Assembly: GCA_902587125.1 (NCBI GenBank)
Contig: CACIJW010000002.1
Coordinates: forward strand, 62,001-126,000
Length of the DNA: 64,000 nucleotides
Direction: 5' to 3'
From: an uncultured Bacteroidota bacterium
GTDB taxonomy: Bacteria > Bacteroidota > Bacteroidia > Flavobacteriales > BACL11
Numbering within the stretch: the first letter of the stretch is position 1; the number at the start of each line of letters is the position of its first letter. The notes under the pieces are model-generated. The model did not search any database, was not told the origin of the DNA, and was given only the letters and a program-made list of their open reading frames with translations. A program made the translations under genes and the position numbers. This document shows positions 19,544 through 28,917 of this stretch, piece after piece.

Positions 19544-20367
19544 ATTATTTGATTTAAAACTATTTTGAATTTTGAAGAATCAGCATTTTCTATTTTTAAT
19601 TTTTCAACTGTAAATTCTCCCAAGTAATCTTTTATTAGTGAATTTGTCAATTCATTTACTCTTCCACTTATTTTAATTGCACATTCTTCACGACTAATTT
19701 TTAATTGCTTAGTTGTATTAAGTATTAAATAAAGAATATCTTCTTCACTCTTAAAAATAAATTTATTATGAAATATAACTTCATTATTATAAAAATATGT
19801 AATGTAAATTGTATCATAGCAAATGTGAATTTTTAAAGATGGGAGAGGAGTTAATTCATTTAAATAATTTTTTATTAGTATGGTGTCTGAGCAGGAAATA
19901 CTTGAGTTGTTAAAGTAATTGTTAAATAAGTTATTGATACTGTTAGGAATTGAATAAATTATTTCTAAAATACTATCATTGTGTCTAATTAAGTCAGATT
20001 TTATGTTTTCATGAATATCAGTTTCCAGTTCAAGCATTTTTAATTTTTCATTTTCTGTTGTTTGACCAGAACTATTGACAATACAATTTATAGATGAGAT
20101 TGAAATTGTATTTGAATAAAAGTTTCGTTTCACGAATTCGTCAGAATTAATAATTGAAACTATTATATTAGATAGTTGATTTGTATTTTTAATTTCAATA
20201 AAGTATTCTCTTATTATTAGATACTTCATCGTGTTTGGATCTAATACTGCATATCTAAAAAAGTTATCACTTAACTCAACTGATAAATGATAATTTGAAC
20301 AGGACTCAACTTCGAATTTTTTTGAAATAAAATTAAATTTCAATAAATTATTCTCCCCAATTTCCAT
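19540..20367 (-). CDS. DUF3822-family protein
   Basis: The 275-residue protein is placed in DUF3822 from its Bacteroidota-typical position just upstream of rsmD and from its layout: LSVELSDNFFRYAVLDPN near the N-terminus, a central INNLFNNYF segment and a later KISGRVNELT element. This looks like a duplicated actin-fold-like shape, as in anti-activator ATPase-like proteins, but no ATPase motif is clear. Function is unknown. It overlaps both neighbours (4 nt and 20 nt), so it is cotranscribed and probably co-translated. Confidence 0.65.
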   Translation of the reverse strand: MEIGENNLLKFNFISKKFEVESCSNYHLSVELSDNFFRYAVLDPNTMKYLIIREYFIEIKNTNQLSNIIVSIINSDEFVKRNFYSNTISISSINCIVNSSGQTTENEKLKMLELETDIHENIKSDLIRHNDSILEIIYSIPNSINNLFNNYFNNSSISCSDTILIKNYLNELTPLPSLKIHICYDTIYITYFYNNEVIFHNKFIFKSEEDILYLILNTTKQLKISREECAIKISGRVNELTNSLIKDYLGEFTVEKLKIENADSSKFKIVLNQII

Positions 20368-20965
20368 TTAGAGATGCTTCATTCATTGATCCAACTTTTA
20401 AGAGTTTTTCCAAATCATATTTCTTATTTTTAGCATTTAGTCCAAATAAGACATTTTTGTATGTTGCTGATATTTCAAAAACCTGAACATTGACATTCCC
20501 TTTGTTAATGACTCCAGCCTCTATGTTGTAATCAATATCTGCAAATGGGATTTTAGTCATATTATTTTCATCAATGGGAAATGAATTGTTTCTTGTTTTT
20601 TTGTAAACTTCATCAAATAATGTTTCTCTTACTGCAACATATGATGTGTCTCTGGAAATTATTCCCATTTCAAGAGCTTGTTTATCGGTCAAAGTGTCAG
20701 GTGTTTCTCCTTCAGCTTTTACAATAAATAAAGAATCATTGAAATAAAATTTCATTAATGTATCAAAATTATCACAAAATTCATTGTTTGTTTTTTTATA
20801 AGCAACTTGTAACAGCCTTAAGTCTTTGAGCTTTTGAATGTTTTGGTCAATTCTGATTTTTGCTTCTTTTTGAAATGTTATCTCACTGTCGATGCTGTTA
20901 ATAACAAGATATGAAAGAAATAAAATCAAAGGCCATAGTAATATTTTAATGTATTTTTCTTTCAT
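20348..20965 (-). CDS. Conserved protein with one N-terminal membrane anchor, unknown function
   Basis: The 205-residue product has one hydrophobic helix (ILLWPLILFLSYLVINSI, residues 9-26), then a short coiled-coil-like stretch (AKIRIDQNIQKLKDLRLLQ) and an acidic soluble domain with KNNEFCDNF-like and ISRDTSYVAVRETLFDE segments. The topology suggests an inner-membrane anchor with a periplasmic domain. I do not recognise a named family. It is first in the operon leading to DUF3822, rsmD and coaD, behind a good TANNTTTG promoter box. Confidence 0.75.
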   Translation of the reverse strand: MKEKYIKILLWPLILFLSYLVINSIDSEITFQKEAKIRIDQNIQKLKDLRLLQVAYKKTNNEFCDNFDTLMKFYFNDSLFIVKAEGETPDTLTDKQALEMGIISRDTSYVAVRETLFDEVYKKTRNNSFPIDENNMTKIPFADIDYNIEAGVINKGNVNVQVFEISATYKNVLFGLNAKNKKYDLEKLLKVGSMNEASLNGNWGE

Positions 20966-20976
20966 TATTTTTTTGA

Positions 20977-20984
20977 CAAATCTA
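20977..20984 (-). promoter_or_regulatory. -7 promoter box TAGATTTG for the anchored-protein/DUF3822/rsmD/coaD operon
   Basis: On the minus strand the octamer TAGATTTG matches TANNTTTG and ends 11 nt before the ATG at 20965. The leader would be only a few nucleotides. Confidence 0.5.
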
Positions 20985-21031
20985 CAATTTTTCCTTTTTA
21001 CTTAGTTTTATTTACCTTTTATTTGTATAGA

Positions 21032-21580
21032 ATGTACAGAATTTCAAAAATAATATTTAGTTTTCTTGGTTGGAGAATAATTGGAGATAATATTTTTCCT
21101 AACAAATGTGTATTAATAGCTGTCCCACATACTTCTAATTGGGATTTTTTTTATGCAAGACTCTATTCCTACATCGTTAAAATTAAACCAAAATATCTAG
21201 CTAAAAAAGAACTTTTTGTACCATTCATTTCATATTTAATAAAGTTGAATGGTGGAATACCAGTTGATAGATCAAAGAATAACAAATTAGTTGACCTTCT
21301 TTCAAAGAAAATTATAGACAGTAAAACAATAATTTTATCACTTTCACCTGAGGGAACTAGAAAAAAAGTTGATAAATGGAAAACAGGTTTTTATTATATA
21401 GCTCAAAAATCAAATGTCCCAATTGTGATAGTTGGTATCAACTACAAAAAAAAAGAGATTGGAATTATAGATAAATTATCTCCTACAAGTAATATCAAAA
21501 ATGATATGAAGCGTATTCAAGAACAGCTTACAAATATAAGTGGAAAAAATAAAAAAAATTTTAATCCTATAATATACTAG
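21032..21580 (+). CDS. Lysophospholipid acyltransferase-like (PlsC superfamily) protein
   Basis: The ATG at 21032 is preferred to the TTG at 21023. The 182-residue product has the acyltransferase block I PHTSNWDFF (H-x4-D, about residues 31-39), block II/III GGIPVDRS and LSPEGTRKK, and a later PIVIVGINYKK. Such enzymes transfer acyl chains to glycerophospholipids or related lipids at the inner membrane. At 182 residues it matches the short acyltransferase subfamily seen in Bacteroidota more than canonical PlsC (about 240). It is divergent from the rsmD operon and not clearly linked to purL. Confidence 0.8.
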   Translation: MYRISKIIFSFLGWRIIGDNIFPNKCVLIAVPHTSNWDFFYARLYSYIVKIKPKYLAKKELFVPFISYLIKLNGGIPVDRSKNNKLVDLLSKKIIDSKTIILSLSPEGTRKKVDKWKTGFYYIAQKSNVPIVIVGINYKKKEIGIIDKLSPTSNIKNDMKRIQEQLTNISGKNKKNFNPIIY

Positions 21581-21656
21581 CATTGTTAATAAATGATGTA
21601 ATAAATCTCATGACAGCTAAACCTATATTTAAACATTAATTTAAATTTAGCGATAA

Positions 21657-23888
21657 ATGAAAGGCGTGAATCTAGCTACTGTTCATCAAGCAAAAGATAT
21701 GGGTTTGCTTGAATCTGAGTTTGAAAAAATTAAAGAAATTCTTGGTCGAACACCTAATTTTTGTGAACTAAGCATATATGGAGTCATGTGGTCCGAGCAT
21801 TGCTCTTATAAAAACTCTATATTATGGCTTAAAAAATTACCAAAAGATGGTCCTCATATGCTAGTTAAAGCTGGAGAAGAAAATGCTGGATTAGTTGATA
21901 TCGGTGATGGTTTAGCTTGTTGTTTCAAAATAGAATCTCATAATCATCCTTCAGCTATTGAGCCTTATCAAGGTGCTGCAACAGGAGTTGGTGGTATCAA
22001 CAGAGATATCTTTACAATGGGAGCTAGACCAATTGCTCAATTAAACTCTTTGAGATTTGGAGATATCAGCTTAGATAGAACTAAATGGCTGTTGCGTGGA
22101 GTAACTAAAGGTATTGGGGACTATGGAAATGCTTTTGGAATACCAATTGTTGGAGGTGAAGTATTTTTTGACAGTTCGTTTAATACAAATCCACTTGTTA
22201 ATGCATTTTCTGCAGGTATTATGAAATCTGAAAATATGATTTCTGCAGTTTCAAAGGGAGTTGGAAACCCTATTTTTATTGTTGGTTCAAGAACTGGAAA
22301 AGATGGAATACATGGTGCATCTTTTGCCTCTAAAGATCTAAGTGAGGATTCATCAGAAGACTTGCCAGCTGTTCAAGTTGGTGATCCATTTCAAGAAAAA
22401 TTATTACTTGAGGCTACAATGGAATTATCAAAAACTGACGCGATTGTTGGTATGCAAGATATGGGAGCTGCTGGAATTACGTGTTCAACCAATGAAATGA
22501 GTGCTGCTGGCTCGCATGGAATGAAAATATTTTTAGATAAAGTGCCTACTAGGCAATCTGATATGAAAGATTGGGAGATACTTCTTTCCGAAAGTCAAGA
22601 GAGAATGTTAATAGTAGTCAAGAAAGGAAATGAAAATATTGTTAATGAAATATTTAAAAAATGGGATTTATCATGTGAAAAAATTGGAGAAGTAATTGAA
22701 GGTGATTATGTAGAGTACTATATGCACGATTCGTTAGTTGCAAAAGTACCATATGATTCTTTAGTATTAGGTGGTGGAGCTCCAATTTACGAAAGAGAAT
22801 ATACAGAGCCAGAGTATTTTAAAAGCTATAAAACCTTTAATATTGAAAGCATTAAACTTCCAAGTGATCTTGTTAAAGTTGCTAGATTTATGTGTGAAAA
22901 CCCTAATATTTCTTCTAAAAGATGGGTTTTTGAACAATATGATTCAATGGTTGGTACAGTAAATATGTCAACAAATATTAAGTCTGATGCAGCTATAGTT
23001 AATTTAAAAGGATCTAAACGAGCATTAGCAATGACCGTTGATTGTAACTCAAGATTTGTTAATTCAAATCCTCAAGAAGGTTGCTCTATGGCTGTTGCTG
23101 AGGCTGCAAGGAATATTGTTTGCTCTGGAGGAGTTCCTTCTGCAATAACTAATTGTTTAAATTTCGGTAATCCATATAACCCTGAGGTATATTGGCAATT
23201 TGTGAACTCAATTAAAGGGATGAAATTAGCGTGTGAAAAATTTAAAACTCCTGTCACTGGCGGAAATGTTAGTTTCTATAATCAAACAAGTGATGATAAT
23301 ATTGAAATACCTGTTTTCCCGACGCCCACAATTGGAATGCTTGGTATAGTTGAAGATAAATCCCATATAACATCTCTTTCATTCCAAAATGAAAAAGATT
23401 TGATATTTTTAATCGGAACCTCAAAAAATAATATTTCATGTTCCGAATATTTAACATCTTTTCATAACATTAAAGAATCATCAACTCCAGAATTTTGTCT
23501 TGATACTGAGTTTAAACTACAAGAAGCTATCAAGAATTTAATCAGAAAAAATCTTATTAAATCTGCTCATGATGTTTCTGATGGTGGTCTATTTATCTGC
23601 TTGATTGAAAGTTGCATAGACAAAAAATTTGGATTTCAGATAAATGGGGAAGAATCTATAAGGGACGATGCATTTTTATTTGGTGAAAGTCCAAGTAGAG
23701 TTATAGTTTCTGTTAGCAAATCAAAAGAAAATAATTTTGTCAAACATTTAGAGTCTGAGAGAGTTGATTTCAGATTAATTGGAAGTGTTACATCTGGTGA
23801 GATAAGCTTCAATGATATAAGTTTTGGTGATATAAAAGATTATAAAAATTTATATGAGAATTCTTTGTCAGATAAAATGAACACTTAA
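21657..23888 (+). CDS. purL: Phosphoribosylformylglycinamidine synthase subunit PurL
   Basis: The 743-residue product is the small (PurL/FGAM synthase II) form, which needs PurQ and PurS partners encoded elsewhere. Landmarks are MWSEHCSYKNS near residue 44, the substrate-binding HNHPSAIEPYQGAATGVGG region (HNHPSAIEPYQG and ATGVGGINRD), GGEVFFDSS, MQDMGAAGITCS and SAHDVSDGG. It catalyses the ATP- and glutamine-dependent fourth step of purine synthesis. A weak TAAATTTA element lies just upstream. Its stop is shared in a TTAA with the convergent TonB receptor gene. Confidence 0.96.
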   Translation: MKGVNLATVHQAKDMGLLESEFEKIKEILGRTPNFCELSIYGVMWSEHCSYKNSILWLKKLPKDGPHMLVKAGEENAGLVDIGDGLACCFKIESHNHPSAIEPYQGAATGVGGINRDIFTMGARPIAQLNSLRFGDISLDRTKWLLRGVTKGIGDYGNAFGIPIVGGEVFFDSSFNTNPLVNAFSAGIMKSENMISAVSKGVGNPIFIVGSRTGKDGIHGASFASKDLSEDSSEDLPAVQVGDPFQEKLLLEATMELSKTDAIVGMQDMGAAGITCSTNEMSAAGSHGMKIFLDKVPTRQSDMKDWEILLSESQERMLIVVKKGNENIVNEIFKKWDLSCEKIGEVIEGDYVEYYMHDSLVAKVPYDSLVLGGGAPIYEREYTEPEYFKSYKTFNIESIKLPSDLVKVARFMCENPNISSKRWVFEQYDSMVGTVNMSTNIKSDAAIVNLKGSKRALAMTVDCNSRFVNSNPQEGCSMAVAEAARNIVCSGGVPSAITNCLNFGNPYNPEVYWQFVNSIKGMKLACEKFKTPVTGGNVSFYNQTSDDNIEIPVFPTPTIGMLGIVEDKSHITSLSFQNEKDLIFLIGTSKNNISCSEYLTSFHNIKESSTPEFCLDTEFKLQEAIKNLIRKNLIKSAHDVSDGGLFICLIESCIDKKFGFQINGEESIRDDAFLFGESPSRVIVSVSKSKENNFVKHLESERVDFRLIGSVTSGEISFNDISFGDIKDYKNLYENSLSDKMNT

Positions 23889-26320
23889 ATTTTAATAATT
23901 AATCTCGCATTTAGTTGTCTTGATGTCAAGTAGTTTGGAACAGCATACTGTCTTCCATTAATATCACTGACCCAAAGGTAGGAAACAGTATTATTAATAT
24001 CCAATAAATTAAATACCTCAGCAGATAACCATATTTCCTCAAAATAGTTGAGAAATTTAAATCTGGAAACTTTTTTACTGCTCTTTATTCCTGCAGAGAA
24101 TCCAATATCAACTCTTCTATATGATGGTATTCTTAAAATATCCTCGTATTTTTCTGACTTTGGTGGACCAAAAGGTAATCCAGATCCATATTTTAAGTTT
24201 AAATGCATTTTATAATTTGGATTATTTGGAACATAATCTTGAAAGAAAAGTGAAAAGTTTACTCTCTGGTCTGTTGGCCTTGGAATAAATCCAACCTCTG
24301 ATTGAATATTATCTTCGTTTACAATGTAATCACCTACAATATCTTCTGCAGTTTTCATTATTGATAAGCTTGCCCAACTTTCAACTCCGTTAACAAATTC
24401 ACCATTAATTTTAAGATCAAGACCTGTAGCATATCCGTTCGATTTCTCAAAAGGTAAATATTGTATTCTAACATTGTCAATTTTATATGGAATTAAATTT
24501 TTTAAATCTTTGTAGTAGACTTCTGTTACAAGCTTAAAAGGTCGTCCCCACGAATAAAAAAGATAATCACTAGAAATTACATGATGTATTGATTTTTGAG
24601 CTTTAATATTATTATTTAATTGCCCACTTTCATCTCTTAGTTCCTTGTAAAAAGGGCTTTGATAATAAATTCCTGAGGCTAATCTAAACACAAAATCTTT
24701 TTCCCATAGGGGAGCGTATGCTAATGAAATTCTGGGGCTCAGTAAAAGTTTTTTATTAAAAGACCAATAGTTAGTTCTAGTTCCGGCTGTCAAAGAGAGA
24801 TTCTTATAATCTTTTGAAAATTGGAAAAATGAAGTAACTCTATTTGAATTTATGTTTATTTCTGTTTTTCTAACTTCATCCAAAACAAAATTATTGTTAT
24901 TTGAGATTGTATCAAATTGATTACTGGATGATGGAATATTATATCCAGCGGAATCAATAAGCCGCCATTCATTTATAATATCTTCGAAAGTTTCTTTTTG
25001 TAACTTAACTCCCCAATTTAAATTTGTGTTGTTTATAAAATGAGTTCCTTTCAAGTGTAAGTTAAAGATATTTACGTTTAAATTGTTTCTTGAGTGATCG
25101 ATATATTTACCAATTCCTCTGTTATATGCTATATCTCCAAATGAATTAGAACCTAAATTATTATCTAATTGGTACAGAAAATATCTTCCCATTATATCAT
25201 AGTTTTCACTCTCATTGATTTCAAAAAATGATAAATTAGTCTGCAAATTTGAGTTTTCGGAAATTTTAAATTTGTTGATTACAGTTGTGAAGAATGTTGT
25301 GAATTCATCTTTCTCTTGTCCATCAAAAAAAATTCTGAGTTTTAAAGCTTCGTTTATGTTACCAAATTCTGTATCTCTACTTGTTGGAATCATTAAATAA
25401 TTATTGAAATTATAATTAGAAAGAATATTGAGGTTCCAGTAATCAAAAATTTTAAAGTTAAAGCTAGACTGTACATCAAAAAAACGAGGTCTATATTCAG
25501 CATCTGTATCTAAAGAGTTAAGTATATAGTTTGTAGTTTTATATCTTAATCCAATCAAAAAAGAATTGTTTTTGTTTTTTGATACTCCCTGAGTGTGAAA
25601 GTTGGTTCCAAGCAAACTTGTTGAAATAGATGTTTTATTTTCTTTTGGAACAATATACTTGATGTCTAAAACAGATGACATTTTGTCTCCATATTTTGCT
25701 TCAAATCCTCCCGATGAAAAATTAATTTCACTGACAAGATCAGAATTAATAAAACTTAAACCCTCTTGTTGACTGGAACTTATTAAAAATGGTCTGTAGA
25801 TTTCAATACCATTGACATAAACTAAGTTCTCATCAAAATTACCCCCTCTAACTGAATATTGTGAGCTTAACTCATTTGCTGAGCTTACCCCAGGCAATGT
25901 TTTAATCATTGCTTCTACGCCGCTGTTTCCTGTAGGTAGAATACTAACTTGCTTTGGTTTAATTTTACTTAGTCCTTTTTTTCTTATTTCTTTATCACCA
26001 ACAATAACCTTGTTTAGCAATATATTTTCTTCAAATAAAGTTATGTCAAGTTGGTAGATCTGATTTTTTTCTAATCTTGGAATTCTAATTTTTTCAGTTT
26101 GATATCCTACTGAGCTAAATTTCAGAACAATCGACTTCTTATTTTCAATATTAATTAAGTAATGACCATTTTTGTCCGATGTTACACCAATATTTTTATT
26201 TACTGAAATATTTATTTCAGAAAGTGGCTTATTATATTCATCAACAACTTTTCCAGAGATAATTTGTGAAAAACTCTCAAAGGTTATTAAGGATAATAAA
26301 AGTAGAAATGATAATTTCAT
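23885..26320 (-). CDS. TonB-dependent outer-membrane receptor with carboxypeptidase-like N-domain
   Basis: The ATG at 26320 is used, since the TTG at 26329 lies inside the promoter box. The 811-residue protein has a signal peptide ending FESFSQ, a carboxypeptidase-regulatory-like beta domain (GKVVDEYNKPLSEINISV, about residues 23-105), a TonB plug (LPTGNSGVEAMIKTLPGVSS, SVRGGNFDENLVYVNGIEIY, FSSGGFEAKYGDKMSSVLDI) and a long 22-strand barrel ending RQLNARLIIKI. It is not a SusC type: there is no neighbouring SusD and the length is shorter. The substrate is unknown; it may carry iron complexes, vitamins or oligomers. Confidence 0.92.
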   Translation of the reverse strand: MKLSFLLLLSLITFESFSQIISGKVVDEYNKPLSEINISVNKNIGVTSDKNGHYLINIENKKSIVLKFSSVGYQTEKIRIPRLEKNQIYQLDITLFEENILLNKVIVGDKEIRKKGLSKIKPKQVSILPTGNSGVEAMIKTLPGVSSANELSSQYSVRGGNFDENLVYVNGIEIYRPFLISSSQQEGLSFINSDLVSEINFSSGGFEAKYGDKMSSVLDIKYIVPKENKTSISTSLLGTNFHTQGVSKNKNNSFLIGLRYKTTNYILNSLDTDAEYRPRFFDVQSSFNFKIFDYWNLNILSNYNFNNYLMIPTSRDTEFGNINEALKLRIFFDGQEKDEFTTFFTTVINKFKISENSNLQTNLSFFEINESENYDIMGRYFLYQLDNNLGSNSFGDIAYNRGIGKYIDHSRNNLNVNIFNLHLKGTHFINNTNLNWGVKLQKETFEDIINEWRLIDSAGYNIPSSSNQFDTISNNNNFVLDEVRKTEININSNRVTSFFQFSKDYKNLSLTAGTRTNYWSFNKKLLLSPRISLAYAPLWEKDFVFRLASGIYYQSPFYKELRDESGQLNNNIKAQKSIHHVISSDYLFYSWGRPFKLVTEVYYKDLKNLIPYKIDNVRIQYLPFEKSNGYATGLDLKINGEFVNGVESWASLSIMKTAEDIVGDYIVNEDNIQSEVGFIPRPTDQRVNFSLFFQDYVPNNPNYKMHLNLKYGSGLPFGPPKSEKYEDILRIPSYRRVDIGFSAGIKSSKKVSRFKFLNYFEEIWLSAEVFNLLDINNTVSYLWVSDINGRQYAVPNYLTSRQLNARLIIKI

Positions 26321-26326
26321 GTTGGA

Positions 26327-26334
26327 CAAAAATA
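26327..26334 (-). promoter_or_regulatory. -7 promoter box TATTTTTG for the TonB receptor
   Basis: The minus-strand octamer matches TANNTTTG and ends 6 nt before the ATG at 26320, so the transcript would be nearly leaderless. It stands back to back with a plus-strand box 5 nt away. Confidence 0.5.
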
Positions 26335-26338
26335 AACT

Positions 26339-26346
26339 TAAATTTG
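26339..26346 (+). promoter_or_regulatory. -7 promoter box TAAATTTG for the small lipoprotein and arsC-like gene
   Basis: The plus-strand octamer matches TANNTTTG and lies 22 nt before the ATG at 26369. It supports the short lipoprotein frame as a real gene leading this operon. Confidence 0.5.
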
Positions 26347-26368
26347 TGCAGTAGTAGAACTTTAGTAA

Positions 26369-26521
26369 ATGAAATTTATTGTATTGATAAGAATTATAGT
26401 AATAAGTATATTAATAACAATATCATCATGTAGTAGTGGAGATATTTCTAAATTTGATAAAGAGGTAATTTTTTCTAATGACTCCACTGATTATGAAAAA
26501 GTAAAAATTAAGACACATTAA
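26369..26521 (+). CDS. Small lipoprotein, 50 residues
   Basis: The frame reads a basic start (MKFIVLIRI), a hydrophobic core, and the lipobox ITISSC with Cys at residue 21, followed by SSGDISKFDKE and a polar tail ending KIKTH. This is a complete type II signal peptide, so a 30-residue mature lipoprotein is predicted. It sits behind its own promoter box and ends 2 nt before the next ATG, consistent with an operon. I do not recognise the family. It is below common gene-size cut-offs and would be missed by automatic annotation. Confidence 0.65.
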   Translation: MKFIVLIRIIVISILITISSCSSGDISKFDKEVIFSNDSTDYEKVKIKTH

Positions 26522-26523
26522 AG

Positions 26524-26955
26524 ATGAAAAAAATATTAATTCTTTGTACTGGAAATTCTTGCAGATCTCAAATGGCAGATGGAATTTTGAAAGAAAATTT
26601 GCCTAATTCTTTTTTAATTAAAAGTGCTGGAACAAAACCAGAACCAGTAAACAAATACGCTATAAAAGTAATGAGTCTAACAAATATCAATATTTCTAAA
26701 AATGAGTCTAATCACATTAGTGATTTCGACAATATATTATTTGACTATGTTATAACTGTTTGCGATAATGCCTTAGAAACATGTCCAGTATTTAATAATG
26801 CTAAAAAACATATTCACAAAAGTTTTCGTGATCCCGCAAAGTTTAAGGGAAACTTAAAAGACACACTAAATTTTTATTCAGAAATCAGAGATGAAATAAG
26901 TTTGTTCTTAAATAAATTAATAAAAGAAGATATACTTAAGGAAGAATCATGCTAA
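26524..26955 (+). CDS. Arsenate reductase-like low-molecular-weight phosphatase (thioredoxin-type ArsC)
   Basis: The 143-residue protein has the P-loop CTGNSCRS with Cys8 and Arg14 (CX5R) and the redox pair Cys80 and Cys87 in VCDNALETCPVF, the arrangement of thioredoxin-coupled ArsC. This favours arsenate reduction over protein tyrosine phosphatase activity, where the later cysteines are absent. The usual ArsR repressor and Acr3/ArsB pump genes are not adjacent. Its 3' end overlaps the convergent M23 peptidase gene by 20 nt. Confidence 0.85.
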   Translation: MKKILILCTGNSCRSQMADGILKENLPNSFLIKSAGTKPEPVNKYAIKVMSLTNINISKNESNHISDFDNILFDYVITVCDNALETCPVFNNAKKHIHKSFRDPAKFKGNLKDTLNFYSEIRDEISLFLNKLIKEDILKEESC

Positions 26956-28582
26956 ATTTTTCTTCATTTCCAACATTATCAGTAACAGTTAAATCTAATT
27001 TTATTGGAGCTGAATATACTGAATCTATTTCGTGAAAAATCTTATTTTTTTTGGGGTCATATTCAAATAGAACCCATTTATCATTTATTTTTCCTTCATA
27101 ATTTTTTATTCCACTTTCGTTATCTTTAATTTTAAATGAAATTTTGGAATTTTTCTTTAGTTCTAGATTTTTTCTGTTTTGTAAAACAATTTTTGGATTT
27201 ATACTGTCTACTGCTAAACAAAATTCACCAAAACTTTTGCTTTTAGCTGAAACAAAATTTCCTCTTATTTTATTACCAATATAAATCATTTTTCCATTAT
27301 CGATTTTGGCTACATATAGATTTTTATTTCTTTTGTTTGCTTTAATTGAGATAACAAATTCTTTATGTAATGGTTCATATGCATAATGACATTTATATAT
27401 TTTTCTAGCTTGATTTTCTGATTCAATGACTTGATAGTCAAAATCAATATCACGATAAAGAGACTTTTTCTTCATATGTAATTGAAAATCTTTTTCATTA
27501 ATCACATTAGCTCTATCATAATAGAATTTACGTTTGAATTCATTTTCTTTTTTAATAAGTTTTATAGCAGGAGAATTTTTAATTTCAAATTCTAACACGC
27601 TTGTATTTAAGTTGTAATCAGAAATTTCAATTCTAATTTCATGCTTATTTTCACTATTTATTATTCCTCTGTTTATTAAGTCAACATAGTTTTCTAAAGT
27701 ATTATTTATATCAACATAACATTTGTGAAACTTAATTCTGTTTACGTGTTTCTCGTAATAATCTATGTGATTATTAATATATCTGTTTTTACTAAAGTCT
27801 AGCTTATTAGCCTCAAATCTATATACTTTAACATTATCACAATATAAATCTATTGAATAAACACCATTTATATTTCTTGAGCCATTATGTTGATCATAAC
27901 AATTTACACCAAATGCAATTTTTCCATTTGTTTGTATTATTTCTTTAATATAATAATTGTTGTTTTTTTTACAATTTAGAACAGTGGATGAATCTAAGTC
28001 AAAGAAATAAACTTTAAGTTTTTTAATTACGGGTGCAATATCATCTTTTACCTCAAGGTTGCAGGAGAGTGGATTAATAGGTTTTTGTGTTTTAGTATCT
28101 CTTATTTCAAAATGAAGGTGTGGGCCAGCACTGCTGCCAGTATTTCCTGAAATTGCAATTAAATCACCACTATTGTAAAAAAAATCTTTACTTTTTAAGT
28201 AATGGTCAATTTGAAATGTTTTTTTTTGGTATTGCAGAGTTTTTATGTACTTTTCAATTTCTTCATTGAATTTTTCTAGATGCGCATAAACTGAGGTTGT
28301 TCCATCATTGTGCTCTATATATAGAGTTTTACCATATCCAGAACTTGAAATTTTGATTCTTGAAACAAAACCGTCTTTTACATTAAAAATCTTTTCTCCA
28401 ATCTTACCCTTTGTTTTAATATCAATTCCAGTATGAAAATGATTATTTCTTAATTCACCAAATGTTCCAGATAAATAAATATTTGAACCAATGGGACTTT
28501 TGCAGTTTTGAGATAAAGCTAAAATATTTATTAATAAAAATGAAAATGATAAAAATATTTTCAATTGTAATTTTAGTACCAA
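26936..28582 (-). CDS. Secreted M23-family metallopeptidase (peptidoglycan hydrolase-like)
   Basis: The 548-residue product begins with a signal peptide (LKIFLSFSFLLINILALSQ). The M23 domain lies near residues 40-170 with HTGID (HxxxD zinc motif), the Tyr-Ala-His segment SVYAHLEKF and HLHFEIRD (HxH). The remaining 370 residues form a beta-rich domain of unknown role, seen in long Bacteroidota M23 proteins. All zinc ligands are present, so it should be active on peptide cross-links in the periplasm. No ATG fits; translation appears to start at TTG 28582, the last possible codon before the hydrophobic segment. Confidence 0.85.
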   Translation of the reverse strand: MVLKLQLKIFLSFSFLLINILALSQNCKSPIGSNIYLSGTFGELRNNHFHTGIDIKTKGKIGEKIFNVKDGFVSRIKISSSGYGKTLYIEHNDGTTSVYAHLEKFNEEIEKYIKTLQYQKKTFQIDHYLKSKDFFYNSGDLIAISGNTGSSAGPHLHFEIRDTKTQKPINPLSCNLEVKDDIAPVIKKLKVYFFDLDSSTVLNCKKNNNYYIKEIIQTNGKIAFGVNCYDQHNGSRNINGVYSIDLYCDNVKVYRFEANKLDFSKNRYINNHIDYYEKHVNRIKFHKCYVDINNTLENYVDLINRGIINSENKHEIRIEISDYNLNTSVLEFEIKNSPAIKLIKKENEFKRKFYYDRANVINEKDFQLHMKKKSLYRDIDFDYQVIESENQARKIYKCHYAYEPLHKEFVISIKANKRNKNLYVAKIDNGKMIYIGNKIRGNFVSAKSKSFGEFCLAVDSINPKIVLQNRKNLELKKNSKISFKIKDNESGIKNYEGKINDKWVLFEYDPKKNKIFHEIDSVYSAPIKLDLTVTDNVGNEEKFSMILP

Positions 28583-28629
28583 TTTAATAATAATTAGGAT
28601 ATAAAATTGTTAATTTGTGTTGTTAAATT

Positions 28630-28917
28630 ATGAAAGATTTAGTAATATCTGTCAAAGAAAAAATCAAAAAACTACTTTTCGTTTTAGATGAATTAAAAAA
28701 AGAAAATTCAATTCTTAAAAAAGATATTCAAGAACATAAAAAACAAAATGAAATTATGATAACTAAAATTAATAATCTGACTCAAAAGTCAGATTTATTA
28801 AAAATTAATCATTCTATTGAATCTGAAAGTGATTCAAACTATACCAAAAAAAAGATAGATCACTATATTAGAGAAATCGATAAGTGTATAAATTTAATCG
28901 ATAACAGAAATGTCTGA
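28630..28917 (+). CDS. Short coiled-coil protein upstream of zapA
   Basis: The 95-residue product is almost all charged heptads (KEKIKKLLFVLDELKKENSI and following), a parallel coiled coil, ending in an IDKCINLI helix. Its position directly before zapA, with an 8-nt overlap, suggests a role with the division ring, like ZapB in Proteobacteria; that is inference from context only. Sequence similarity to ZapB cannot be judged by eye. Confidence 0.7.
   Translation: MKDLVISVKEKIKKLLFVLDELKKENSILKKDIQEHKKQNEIMITKINNLTQKSDLLKINHSIESESDSNYTKKKIDHYIREIDKCINLIDNRNV

Noticed and set aside
26524-26955. Arsenic resistance operon
   Set aside because: Only an ArsC-like gene is present; no ArsR or efflux pump lies next to it.
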